Notes under the pieces: generated by a model
The model's input: only the letters and a program-made list of their open reading frames with translations
Database searches by the model: none
What the model was told of the DNA's origin: nothing
Shown here: one piece after another, positions 1 to 7,073 of the stretch
Layout: the number at the start of each line of letters is the position of its first letter
How positions within the stretch are numbered: position 1 is the stretch's first letter
From: Actinokineospora pegani
Lineage (GTDB): Bacteria; Actinomycetota; Actinomycetes; Mycobacteriales; Pseudonocardiaceae
DNA length: 64,000 bases
NCBI RefSeq assembly: GCF_009745975.1
Contig: NZ_WHOL01000100.1
Coordinates: 22,061-86,060 of the forward strand
Reading direction: 5' to 3'
Translations under genes and position numbers: made by a program

Positions 1-338
1 CGGTCGAGCAGGCTCGCGCCGTCGCTGGTCAGCACCAGTTCGACCTCGCGGCGGTCGGCGGTGGCGGGGCGGCGGTCGAGCAGGCCCGCGGCCTGCAGCC
101 GGTCGCAGACCCGGCTCGCCGACGAGGCGATGGTGCCCAGCTCCTCGGTGAGGCGGGTGAGGTTGATGGGCTCGTTGGCCCCGATGAACTCGAGCGCTCT
201 GAGCTGGACGGCGGGGACCTTGGGGTAGACCGAGGCGGTGGCCTTGGCCAGGAGGGAGCCCAGGACGCCCGCCGCGATCTCGGTCATGGCCGCGGGGTCG
301 GGTGGGTCCGGCGTGGGAGCGGGCCAGGACGGAGCCAT
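1..338 (-). CDS. MarR-family transcriptional regulator (3' end beyond the window)
   Basis: The gene is cut by the left edge, so only about 112 N-terminal residues are visible. They hold a winged helix-turn-helix: a helix followed by TRLTEELGTIASSASRVCDRL (recognition helix region, residues about 57-77), then LLDRRPATADRREVEL, the basic wing typical of MarR proteins. ATG at 338 is used; an in-frame ATG at codon 18 is a possible alternative. It is divergent from the phosphatase gene, with only 57 bp between the starts, so it may control that promoter. Ligand and targets cannot be read from the sequence. Confidence 0.8.
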   Translation of the reverse strand, partial: MAPSWPAPTPDPPDPAAMTEIAAGVLGSLLAKATASVYPKVPAVQLRALEFIGANEPINLTRLTEELGTIASSASRVCDRLQAAGLLDRRPATADRREVELVLTSDGASLLD

Positions 339-395
339 ACTTCAACTCTCGCACACTGGCGGCCCGAGCGGGCCCATGCCTGCCGGAGGCCACTC

Positions 396-1520
396 GTGAT
401 CGCCGCTGACAGCCTGCGCGCCCTCGGGGTGGCGCTGAGAGCCCTGCCGCTGCACTCCCTCGCCGACGGGTTGCCTGCTGTGCTGGCCGAGCACGTGGGG
501 GTCAAGGGGGCCGTGGTGCGGTTGGTCGACTACCCGGCGGTCCAGCTCGTGTCGGTGGCCGACCCGCGGGACGCCGTGCCGATCGCGGGGACCGTGGTGG
601 GAGCGGCCTACCGGGAGCAGCAGGCGGTGCTGGACGGCCCGGAGGCGCACCTGCCGCTGGTGTGCCGGGGGCACTGCCACGGGGTGTTGAGCGGGACCGT
701 GCAGGACGCCGAGCTGGCGGAGCTGGCGGAGGTCGCCGACGCGGTCGCCGACGCGCTGCAGGTGGCGGACGTGGGCACCGACCAGCTCACCCGGGCTCGG
801 CGGGACCGCCGGATGACGGTGGCGGCGGAGATGCAGTGGGACCTGCTGCCCGCCCGGGGCCTGGCGTGCGCGGAGTTCACCCTGGCGGGGCAGCTCGAAC
901 CCGCCTACAGCGTCCGCGGGGACAACTTCGACTGGAGCCTCGACCCCGGCCACCTGACCCTGACGCTGACCAACGGGTGGGGCGAGGGCATGGACGCGGC
1001 CGTGGTCACGGCCATCGCGATCTCGGCGATGCGCAACGCGCGGCGCTCCGGGCACGGGATCGCGGAGGCCGCCGCGCTCGCCGACCAGGCCGTCTACGGT
1101 CAGTACGCCGGGGAGCGGTCGGTGGCGGCGCTGCTGATGTCGATCGACCTGGCGACCGGGGCGATGAGCGTCGTCGACTGCGGGTCGCCGGAGCTGTGGC
1201 TGGTGCGCGACGAGGCGTGCACGCGGATCGACCTCGACCGGCAGGTGCCGCTGGGCGCGGTGGAGGAGACGCTGTACCGGGTGCAGCCGGAGCGGCTGCT
1301 GCCCGGCGACCGGCTCGTGGCCGTCAGCGACGGCGTCTTCGACTCCAGCGACGGGGAGCGGACCTACGCCGACACCTCGCTGCCCCGCACGCTGCGCACG
1401 ACGCGGGGGCTGCCGCCTGCCCAGGTGGTGCGGGCGGTGCTCAGCGACTTGGCCCTCTTCCGCGACCACCGGGAACTCGACGACGACGCGGTGGTCGTGT
1501 GCCTGGACTGGCGCGGCTAG
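396..1520 (+). CDS. SpoIIE-family (PP2C-type) protein serine phosphatase, RsbU-like
   Basis: A 374-residue protein with an N-terminal GAF-like sensory part (about 1-125) and a C-terminal SpoIIE phosphatase domain (about 145-374). Such phosphatases dephosphorylate STAS anti-anti-sigma proteins and so free a partner-switching sigma factor. GDNFDW (about 175) and SDGVFD (about 312), which carry metal-binding aspartates, and the C-terminal DDDAVVV are present. In the motif that normally reads D-x-x-G-H-G the protein has NGWGEG, with Asn at about 193 in place of Asp and Glu in place of His, so activity may be altered. The GTG start follows GGAGG by 6 nt. The STAS and ATPase genes next door suggest its substrates. 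Confidence 0.85.
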   Translation: MIAADSLRALGVALRALPLHSLADGLPAVLAEHVGVKGAVVRLVDYPAVQLVSVADPRDAVPIAGTVVGAAYREQQAVLDGPEAHLPLVCRGHCHGVLSGTVQDAELAELAEVADAVADALQVADVGTDQLTRARRDRRMTVAAEMQWDLLPARGLACAEFTLAGQLEPAYSVRGDNFDWSLDPGHLTLTLTNGWGEGMDAAVVTAIAISAMRNARRSGHGIAEAAALADQAVYGQYAGERSVAALLMSIDLATGAMSVVDCGSPELWLVRDEACTRIDLDRQVPLGAVEETLYRVQPERLLPGDRLVAVSDGVFDSSDGERTYADTSLPRTLRTTRGLPPAQVVRAVLSDLALFRDHRELDDDAVVVCLDWRG

Positions 1521-1628
1521 GCCGTTTTTCGGAAGTTCGTTCGATGAGAGTCGTGATCGGGGTGGTTCCTGGCCGTGCGGGGCCGCATCCGGCGCGGCTA
1601 TCGCGGACAGCGGCTTTCGAGACACGGC
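1521..1628. repeat. MITE-like element between convergent genes, flanked by CTAG
   Basis: This 108-bp stretch fills the gap between two convergent stop codons and has CTAG on both sides (1517-1520 and 1629-1632). The two ends are imperfect inverted repeats (GCCGTTTTTCGGAAG against GCCGTGTCTCGAAAG, 12 of 15 identical). The flanking CTAG copies supply the TAG stop codons of both genes. A related sequence lies at about 56439-56503. CTAG duplication is typical of IS5-type insertions, so this could be a non-autonomous relict; it could also work simply as a bidirectional terminator. Confidence 0.45.
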
Positions 1629-1949
1629 CTAGCTCGCCGCCGCTGTCTGCAGGACGGCCGACAGGCCGGTCACCGCGAGGATGCGGTTGAGGAACGGTGG
1701 CACGTCGCGGAGCACGAGGCAGGCGCCGCTGTGGGAGAGCGCCGCCTTGTGCACGGCGATGAAGACGCTCAGGCCGCTGGAGTCGACGAAGCTGAGTCCG
1801 GCCAGGTCGACCACCAGTTCGGTGTCGTCGGCCAGCAGGTCGAGCAGGTCCTGCCGGAACTCGCCTGAGTTGTGCATGTCCAGTTCGCCGACCGCGGTGA
1901 CCAGGACCCGGCCGCCCGCGACGGCGGCGTTGTGGTGGAAGTCGTTCAT
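1629..1949 (-). CDS. STAS-domain anti-sigma factor antagonist (RsbV/SpoIIAA-like)
   Basis: A 106-residue single-domain STAS protein. The diagnostic segment DLAGLSFVDSSGLSVF (about residues 50-65) carries the serine that is phosphorylated by an RsbW-type kinase and dephosphorylated by a SpoIIE-type phosphatase; only the unphosphorylated form binds the anti-sigma factor. The reading frame stays open upstream, but the ATG at 1949 (MNDFHH) gives a normal STAS length, so that start is used. It lies 100 bp after the ATP-binding protein gene, with a small hairpin between. Its likely partners are the kinases at 2050-2649 and 4335-4778. Confidence 0.85.
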   Translation of the reverse strand: MNDFHHNAAVAGGRVLVTAVGELDMHNSGEFRQDLLDLLADDTELVVDLAGLSFVDSSGLSVFIAVHKAALSHSGACLVLRDVPPFLNRILAVTGLSAVLQTAAAS

Positions 1950-2020
1950 GGCGGCGGCGGTCCAGACGTCAGCGGGGAGGGGTCGCGCTCTCGGTCGCCG
2001 CGGACTCGCCCGGGGTCGGG

Positions 2021-2041
2021 CCCCTCCCGCGACGGGAGAGG
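2021..2041 (-). terminator. GC hairpin between ATPase and STAS genes
   Basis: An inverted repeat (CTCCCG-CGA-CGGGAG with flanking pairs) sits just after the stop of the ATP-binding protein gene. It may attenuate transcription into the STAS gene. No T tract follows, so its strength is uncertain. Confidence 0.35.
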
Positions 2042-2049
2042 AACCAAGA

Positions 2050-2649
2050 TTACTGCGCCTCGGCCGGTCCCGCCGCCGCACGGGTGCGACTCACCGGCAG
2101 ATCGGCGGGCAGGGCGAAGTCGGCCCACACCCACTTGCCGTCGTTGGCGAGCACCTCGTGGCCCCAGGCGGAGCTCAGCGCCTCGACGATGATCAGCCCC
2201 CGGGAGCGCTCGGACAGCAGCGAGGGCTGCCTGCGCACCGGGATGCCGCGCGACCGGTCGCCCACGCGCAGCCGCACCGCGCCGTCGAGCGCCCAGACCT
2301 CGACGTCGACCGACCCGGAGCCGTGCTCGATGGCGTTGGTGACCAGCTCGGACACCGACAGCACGATGTCGCCTGCCAGGGCGGCGGGCACCGACCAGGC
2401 GCCCAGCGCGGCGCCGACGAACTCCCTGGCCTCGCCCACCGAGTCCTCGACCGCGGGCAGCCGCGTGCTCGACCGACGCGCCCCGGCCGCGCCCGGCCCG
2501 CTGCTCACCGCGCTCCCGTCCACCGCCACCGTCCTCGGGGGATCACACGCCTGCTGCCACCACGCCCCGGTCACCGCGACCGGGGCGCGGCCCAGGTGCG
2601 CGTCCCGCTTGGTCACCACCGGCGCCAGCCGGATCGCCTGCTCGTCCAC
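2050..2649 (-). CDS. RsbW-like ATP-binding anti-sigma/serine kinase protein
   Basis: A 199-residue protein with a C-terminal HATPase_c_2 domain (about 70-185). The N box is intact (SVSELVTNAIEHG, with Glu and Asn for Mg-ATP), the G1 box is VGDRSRG and the G2 box is SRGLIIVEAL. This is the RsbW/SpoIIAB-like kinase fold that binds a sigma factor or phosphorylates a STAS protein. About 60 N-terminal residues are rich in Arg, Ala and Pro, and the GTG at 2649 has a poorly spaced GGAG, so the real start may be further in. A GTTC-N15-GGGTAC sequence at 2660-2684, one mismatch from the SigF/B consensus, lies directly upstream. Confidence 0.8.
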   Translation of the reverse strand: MDEQAIRLAPVVTKRDAHLGRAPVAVTGAWWQQACDPPRTVAVDGSAVSSGPGAAGARRSSTRLPAVEDSVGEAREFVGAALGAWSVPAALAGDIVLSVSELVTNAIEHGSGSVDVEVWALDGAVRLRVGDRSRGIPVRRQPSLLSERSRGLIIVEALSSAWGHEVLANDGKWVWADFALPADLPVSRTRAAAGPAEAQ

Positions 2650-2659
2650 GCTCCGGTGG

Positions 2660-2684
2660 GTACCCCGCGCTGGGCGGGATGAAC
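2660..2684 (-). promoter_or_regulatory. Weak SigF/B-type promoter candidate
   Basis: On the minus strand GTTC, 15 nt and GGGTAC precede the ATP-binding protein gene. It differs from GTTT-N15-17-GGGTA by one base in the -35 element. It is weaker than the two perfect matches at 3130-3155 and 4928-4953. Confidence 0.3.
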
Positions 2685-2695
2685 CACCTCGGCCC

Positions 2696-3007
2696 TCACG
2701 CGCTGTCTGCGAGCCCGAAGACCTCGGACAGACCCGTGATCTGAATGATGCGGCGGACCCGATCGTGCGGGGCGGCCAGGGTCAGCACGAGGCCCTTCTG
2801 CTCGGCGGCCGCACGGGCGGCGACGAGCACCCGCAGACCGGCGGAGTCCATGAACTCGACCCCGGCCAGGTTCACCCGGACCCCGGTGGCGCCCGGCACC
2901 CGCACCGCGTCGGCCAGCTTGGCCTCCAACTGCGGGGCCGTGGCCAGGTCGACCTCCCCGGTCACCGCCACGACGACCGGGTCGACGCCCTCGGTGTTGA
3001 TCTCCAC
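2696..3007 (-). CDS. STAS-domain anti-sigma factor antagonist
   Basis: A 103-residue STAS protein, the second in this cluster. NLAGVEFMDSAGLRVL (about residues 46-61) is the signature with the phosphorylatable serine in D-S-A-G. The GTG at 3007 is preceded by a strong GGGAGGGAAGGA stretch. It is followed 46 bp later by the RsbW-like gene, in the usual antagonist-then-kinase order. Together with the phosphatase and sigma factor this makes a partner-switching network with two antagonists; which kinase each one serves cannot be told from sequence. Confidence 0.87.
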   Translation of the reverse strand: MEINTEGVDPVVVAVTGEVDLATAPQLEAKLADAVRVPGATGVRVNLAGVEFMDSAGLRVLVAARAAAEQKGLVLTLAAPHDRVRRIIQITGLSEVFGLADSA

Positions 3008-3129
3008 GTTGTTCCTTCCCTCCCGGCTGGGCCGCGCCCCGCCGTGTGGTGACAGTAGTGGGCGCGGGCCCGGCGCACCGGATCACCGCACGTGCGTGAG
3101 CGGCCGCACATTTTGCCCCAAGCGGGTGT

Positions 3130-3155
3130 GTTTCGCCCGCCGAGGGCCGGGGTAA
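3130..3155 (+). promoter_or_regulatory. SigF/SigB-type promoter of whiB
   Basis: GTTT at 3130-3133, a 16-nt spacer and GGGTAA at 3150-3155 match the consensus of actinobacterial SigF/SigB promoters exactly. Initiation near 3163 would give a 45-nt leader before the whiB start at 3208. The spacing is identical to the promoter at 4928-4953. Confidence 0.7.
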
Positions 3156-3207
3156 GTCGTCGTCGCAACCCCGCGGCGCGGCGCGGGGCCGTGAGGAAGG
3201 AAGCAGC

Positions 3208-3504
3208 ATGGCGGAGATCACCCGACTGCCCAAGCCGGTCGCCGACGAGTGGTCGTGGCAGCTCGAGGGCTCGTGCCGGGGGGCGGACAGCAGGGTGTTC
3301 TTCCACCCCGACGCCGAGCGGGGTCCCGCCAGGCACGCCCGCGAGGAGCGGGCCAAGGCGATCTGCCGGGAGTGCCCGGTGCTGGCGCAGTGCCGGGAGC
3401 ACGCGCTCGCCGTGCAGGAGCCCTACGGCATCTGGGGCGCCATGGGCGAGGGCGAGCGGCGCACGCTCATCGCCCAGCGCCGTCGCGAGCTGCGCGTGTC
3501 CTGA
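3208..3504 (+). CDS. WhiB-family iron-sulfur regulator, WhiB3/WhiD-like
   Basis: A 98-residue Wbl protein with the four cluster-binding cysteines at 23, 53, 56 and 62 (C-x29-C-x2-C-x5-C) and the turn GIWGAMGEGER, which replaces the usual G-V/I-W-G-G. The N-terminal WQLEGSCRG and FFHPDAERG patterns resemble WhiB3 of mycobacteria and WhiD of Streptomyces more than other Wbl classes. Such proteins carry a redox/NO-sensitive 4Fe-4S cluster and bind the primary sigma factor. The ATG has a good AGGAAGGAAG site. A perfect SigF/B-type promoter lies upstream, tying it to the sigma factor encoded next door on the other strand. Confidence 0.9.
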   Translation: MAEITRLPKPVADEWSWQLEGSCRGADSRVFFHPDAERGPARHAREERAKAICRECPVLAQCREHALAVQEPYGIWGAMGEGERRTLIAQRRRELRVS

Positions 3505-3534
3505 CCGTGGAGGCGCGGTGGCGGGCATCGGTCC

Positions 3535-4338
3535 CTAGCCTGCCATCGTGTCCTCGCCGAGGGCGTTGCGCAGCCGCTCGAGCGTCTTGGCCAGCAGCCG
3601 CGACACCTGCATCTGCGACACGCCGACCCGGCGGGCGATGTCGGCCTGGGACAGGCCGCGGAAGAATCTCAGCACGATGATCCGCTGCTCGCGCTCGGGC
3701 AGCTCCGCCAGCAGCGGGCCCAGGGCGCGGCGGTTGTCGACCTCGTCCAGCCGGTCGTCGGTGTAGCCGAAGCGGTCGCCCGAGGGCTCCGCGAGCCGGG
3801 CGTCCAGCGAGGTGCCCTGCTTGCCCGCGCTGGCGACGAGCGCCTCGTAGACCTGTTCCTTGGTCAGACCGAGGTGCTCGGCCAGCTCGCTGGGCTTGGG
3901 GGCCCGGCCCAGTTGCTGGCTGAGCTCGTTGCGCCCGGCCGCGACCGTGACGTGCAGCTCCTTGAGCTGCCGCGGGACGCGCACCGCCCAGCCGGTGTCC
4001 CGGAAGTGCCTGCGCAGCTCGCCCATGATCGTGGGGATGGCGAAGGCGTAGAAGTTGCCCCGCTCGACCTCGAACCGGTCGACGGCCTTGATCAGCCCGA
4101 TCGTGGCCACCTGGACCAGGTCCTCGAGCTGGTCGCCGCGCCGGTCGAACTTGCGAGCCAGGTTGCGCGCGAGGTCCACGTGGTCGGCGACGAGTTCCCC
4201 GCGCAGCGCCGCGCGCCGCGGGTCGCCCTCGGCCAAGCCCGCCATCTCCTGGAACCGGGCGACGTCCTCGGCGTCGCGCCTGGCCTTGTCGGCCCGCGCC
4301 CGCTCGGCGGCCTCGCCTGCCTTCCCCGCGGGGCTCAC
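3535..4338 (-). CDS. SigF/SigB-family general stress sigma factor
   Basis: A 267-residue alternative sigma factor. Region 2 contains LEDLVQVATIGLIKAVDRFE and FAIPTIMGELRRHFRD; GWAVRVPRQLKEL starts region 3; region 4 is LPEREQRIIVLRFF...SQMQVSRLLAKTLERL. This is the SigB/SigF group controlled by anti-sigma kinases. The GTG start at 4338 overlaps the anti-sigma stop as GTGA, so the two are translationally coupled and made in balance. The upstream operon promoter is of the type that SigF/B proteins recognise, so positive autoregulation is likely. Confidence 0.92.
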   Translation of the reverse strand: MSPAGKAGEAAERARADKARRDAEDVARFQEMAGLAEGDPRRAALRGELVADHVDLARNLARKFDRRGDQLEDLVQVATIGLIKAVDRFEVERGNFYAFAIPTIMGELRRHFRDTGWAVRVPRQLKELHVTVAAGRNELSQQLGRAPKPSELAEHLGLTKEQVYEALVASAGKQGTSLDARLAEPSGDRFGYTDDRLDEVDNRRALGPLLAELPEREQRIIVLRFFRGLSQADIARRVGVSQMQVSRLLAKTLERLRNALGEDTMAG

Positions 4339-4778
4339 GGCGACCCTGTGCCAGGGCCGCAGCTCAGCTCGATCGACACCCGGTGCCCGCCGTCGGCCTC
4401 CTCGACCCGCTCGCCCGCGGACTGGGCCAGCGCGGTGAGGATGCGCCAGCTCATCGCGTCGGCCGACGGCGGCGTCGGCTCGGCCGCGTCGACCGCGGCC
4501 AGCAGCGCCAGCCGGGCCTCGCCCGCCTCGAACCGGCATTCCAGCGACGTCCCCGGCACCGCGGCGCGCACCAGCATCAGGCACGCCTCGTCGACGGCCA
4601 TCCGCAGGTCCTCGATCGCGTCGAGGTCGAAATCCATCCGCATCGCGATGTCCGCGGCGAACGAGCGGACCAGCGGCACCTGCTCGGCGTCGGCGAACAC
4701 CCGCACCTCGACCGTCCGCACCCCGTGGGCGCGCACCGCCTGATCCGTCTCCACCATGCCTGCTTCGACCTCGGACAC
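4335..4778 (-). CDS. RsbW/UsfX-like anti-sigma factor
   Basis: A 147-residue ATPase-fold protein encoded immediately before, and coupled to, the sigma gene, so it is the best candidate for the cognate anti-sigma factor. The helix DLRMAVDEACLMLV corresponds to the N box, but the Mg-binding Asn of RsbW kinases is not evident, and the later glycine-rich boxes are degenerate. It may therefore bind sigma without being an efficient kinase. The GTG at 4778 is chosen because AGGAGGT lies about 6 nt upstream; the reading frame extends further to 4904 without a better site. Confidence 0.85.
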   Translation of the reverse strand: MSEVEAGMVETDQAVRAHGVRTVEVRVFADAEQVPLVRSFAADIAMRMDFDLDAIEDLRMAVDEACLMLVRAAVPGTSLECRFEAGEARLALLAAVDAAEPTPPSADAMSWRILTALAQSAGERVEEADGGHRVSIELSCGPGTGSP

Positions 4779-4927
4779 GCCTGACCTCCTGCCGTCCCGT
4801 GTTGTCCCGGGACCGTACCGCCCGGGAGGCAAATGGTGGAGCGGGGCGGGATTCGCGCCCCGCGGGGGCACCCTCACCACCCCGCTCCACAGCGGTTGGC
4901 TCATCGGGGCACACGACCCGACAACTG

Positions 4928-4953
4928 ATACCCGATCGGGTAGATCGACAAAC
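4928..4953 (-). promoter_or_regulatory. SigF/SigB-type promoter of the anti-sigma/sigma operon
   Basis: On the minus strand GTTT (4953-4950), 16 nt, then GGGTAT (4933-4928): an exact SigF/B-type promoter. Initiation near 4920 gives a leader of about 140 nt before the anti-sigma start. It implies that the sigma factor drives its own operon. Confidence 0.72.
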
Positions 4954-4994
4954 CACGCTGTCCCATTTTCTTGGAAACTTCTTCTCCGCGCAGG

Positions 4995-6287
4995 TCATCG
5001 GCGGTGCGGGTCCGGCAAGGTGGCCCCGGAGCGGTCCGGGGCCTCGCCGAGCAGCGCCGCCGGGCGGATCGCCAGGTCGCCGAACCGGGCCCTGGCCCGG
5101 TCGGCGGCCTGGTCGGCGTCGCGCCAGCCCTGCTCGGGCGCGTCGAGGGCGAGCTGCTCGGCCGCGCCCGCGCCGAGCTGCTCGACCCGCACCCCGATGA
5201 GCCGGACCGCGCCGGGCGGGGTCTGCTCGGCGAGCAACTGGGCGGCGGTGCGGTAGATCTCCTGGGTGACGTCCGTGGGCACGCTCAGGGTGCGGCTGCG
5301 GGTGATGGTGGTGAAGTCGCTGTAGCGGACCTTGATCACCACGGTGCGCCCGCGCAGGCCCCTGGTGCGCAGGGTCGCGGCGGTGCGCTCGGCCAACCGG
5401 AGCAGCTCCCGGCGCAGCAGGTCGCGGTCGAAGTGGTCGGTGGAGAAGGTCTCCTCGGCGCCGATGGACTTCTCCGCGTGCTCGGGGACCACCGCCCGGG
5501 CGTCGTGGCCCGAGGCCAGGGCGTGCAGGTGCTCGGCCATGGCCGTGCCGATGAGCCTGCGCAGCCGGGGCAGCGGGCAGGCCGCGACGTCGGAGACCCG
5601 GTCGAGGCCGACGTCGCGCAGCTTCTCGGCGGTCTTGCGGCCCACGCCCCACAGCGCCGTCACCGGCAGCGGGTGCAGGAAGGCGAGCACGTCGGTCTTG
5701 GGCACGACCAGCATGCCGTCCGGCTTGGCCAGGCCGGAGGCGAGCTTGGCGGTGAACTTGGTCGGGCCGACGCCGACCGAGCAGACGATGCCGTGCTCGG
5801 CGCGCACCCGCTCCCGGACGCGGGCGCCGACCCCGGCCGGGGTGGTGCGCAGCCGCTTGAGCGCACCGGAGACGTCGAGGAACGCCTCGTCCAGGCTCAG
5901 CGGTTCCACCAACGGGGTGATGTCGCGGAAGATGGCCATGACCCCCGCGGAGACCTCTTGGTAGAGGGCGAAGGTGGGCGGCAGGAAGACCGCGGTCGGG
6001 CACAGCCGCCTGGCCTGCCCGGTGGGCATGGCCGAGCGGACGCCGTACTCGCGGGCGATGTAGTTGGCCGAGGACACCACCCCGCGCGCGCCGACGCCGC
6101 CGACGACCACCGGCTGGTCGGCCAGCTCCGGCCGCTCCCGGATCTCCACCGAGGCGTAGAAGGCGTCCATGTCGACGTGCAGCACCGGGCAGCCGGAGTC
6201 GTCCGGCCACGACCGGCGCCCCGGCGGCCCCTCGACCGCCCGGTACCTCTCGACCAGCCCCTTGGGCAGGTCAGCGCTGCGCCCCAT
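4995..6287 (-). CDS. dinB: DNA polymerase IV (Y-family)
   Basis: A 430-residue translesion polymerase. The catalytic motif HVDMDAFYASVE (about 37-48) and the second acidic motif SLDEAFLDV (about 138) are intact, followed by the helix-hairpin-helix region VGRKTAEKL and the little-finger domain. It extends primers past damaged template bases, at the cost of errors. The C-terminus lacks an obvious QL-x-L-F beta-clamp peptide, as in several actinobacterial DinB paralogues. The ATG at 6287 is the first in-frame start. It is convergent with nothing and lies 32 bp downstream of the methyltransferase gene on the same strand. Confidence 0.93.
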   Translation of the reverse strand: MGRSADLPKGLVERYRAVEGPPGRRSWPDDSGCPVLHVDMDAFYASVEIRERPELADQPVVVGGVGARGVVSSANYIAREYGVRSAMPTGQARRLCPTAVFLPPTFALYQEVSAGVMAIFRDITPLVEPLSLDEAFLDVSGALKRLRTTPAGVGARVRERVRAEHGIVCSVGVGPTKFTAKLASGLAKPDGMLVVPKTDVLAFLHPLPVTALWGVGRKTAEKLRDVGLDRVSDVAACPLPRLRRLIGTAMAEHLHALASGHDARAVVPEHAEKSIGAEETFSTDHFDRDLLRRELLRLAERTAATLRTRGLRGRTVVIKVRYSDFTTITRSRTLSVPTDVTQEIYRTAAQLLAEQTPPGAVRLIGVRVEQLGAGAAEQLALDAPEQGWRDADQAADRARARFGDLAIRPAALLGEAPDRSGATLPDPHRR

Positions 6288-6319
6288 GCCGTGAGCAAAC
6301 CACGGCGGACCGACAGCCC

Positions 6320-7039
6320 TCAGCCCGGCTTGCGGGCCAGCGCGTGCAGGCTGGTGGCGATGTCGCGCAGCGGCGGCAGCTCGGCCAGCGCGTCCTCCAG
6401 GTCGGCCAGCGAGTGCGGGTTGGCCTCGCGCACCGAGCGGCTGGCCAGGTCGGTGACCACGCCCTGCCCGCGCAGCGCCGCCACCACCAGGCCCGCGCCG
6501 GTGAGCAGGGCGGTGAGCGAGCCGGTGTCGAAGCGGCGCAGCAGCGCCTCGGCGGGCGCGCCGAGGACGCCGGTCGGGGCGGCGAGCAGGGCCGTGGCCT
6601 CGTCGACGCGGCCCGCCACGGCGCGGCTGAGCACGGTGGCGAAGCGGTTGGCGACCAGCGCCGAGACCGCGCCGCCCGCGACCGCGGCCCCGGCCAGGGC
6701 GGCGACGGTGGCCGCCGGGTCGTCGACGACCTCGAGCAGGCCGTGCGCGAGGACCAGGTCGGCGCTGCCGGGGGCGACGAGGTCGGCGAGGGCGTCGCTG
6801 TCGGCCTGCACGGCGGTGATCCGCTCGGCGACCCCGGCCTCGGCGGCCCGCCGGTGCAGGGTGGCCAGCGCGTTGGGGCTGGGCTCGACCACGGTGACGA
6901 CGCACCCGGTCTCGGCCAGCGAGACGGCCAGCACCCCGCTGCCCGCCCCGACGTCGAGGACGTGCGGGGCCGCGCCCCGGCGGGCGCGGGCGGCGGTCAA
7001 CTCGAGGTCGAGCACACGGCGAACAGCATCCGGTCGCAT
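6320..7039 (-). CDS. Class I SAM-dependent methyltransferase
   Basis: A 239-residue protein with the SAM-binding motif LDVGAGSGVLAVSLAE near the N-terminus, an acidic residue at the end of strand 2 (VVEPSPNAL) and LVLAHGLLEVVDDP after strand 4. The substrate is not identifiable. ATG at 7039 is chosen over the GTG two codons upstream because TAGAGT lies exactly 8 nt before it, the spacing of a leaderless transcript. It is divergent from the ParA gene, with only 34 bp between starts, so the two promoters overlap. Confidence 0.8.
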   Translation of the reverse strand: MRPDAVRRVLDLELTAARARRGAAPHVLDVGAGSGVLAVSLAETGCVVTVVEPSPNALATLHRRAAEAGVAERITAVQADSDALADLVAPGSADLVLAHGLLEVVDDPAATVAALAGAAVAGGAVSALVANRFATVLSRAVAGRVDEATALLAAPTGVLGAPAEALLRRFDTGSLTALLTGAGLVVAALRGQGVVTDLASRSVREANPHSLADLEDALAELPPLRDIATSLHALARKPG

Positions 7040-7047
7040 GGACACGG

Positions 7048-7066
7048 ACTCTAGAGACTCTAAGGT
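7048..7066. promoter_or_regulatory. Overlapping divergent leaderless promoters
   Basis: TAAGGT (7061-7066) lies 7 nt before the ParA GTG on the plus strand, and TAGAGT (minus strand, 7053-7048) lies 8 nt before the methyltransferase ATG. The region between repeats CTCTA/GACTCTA motifs. Binding of one polymerase should exclude the other. Confidence 0.45.
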
Positions 7067-7073
7067 CTAGGGC

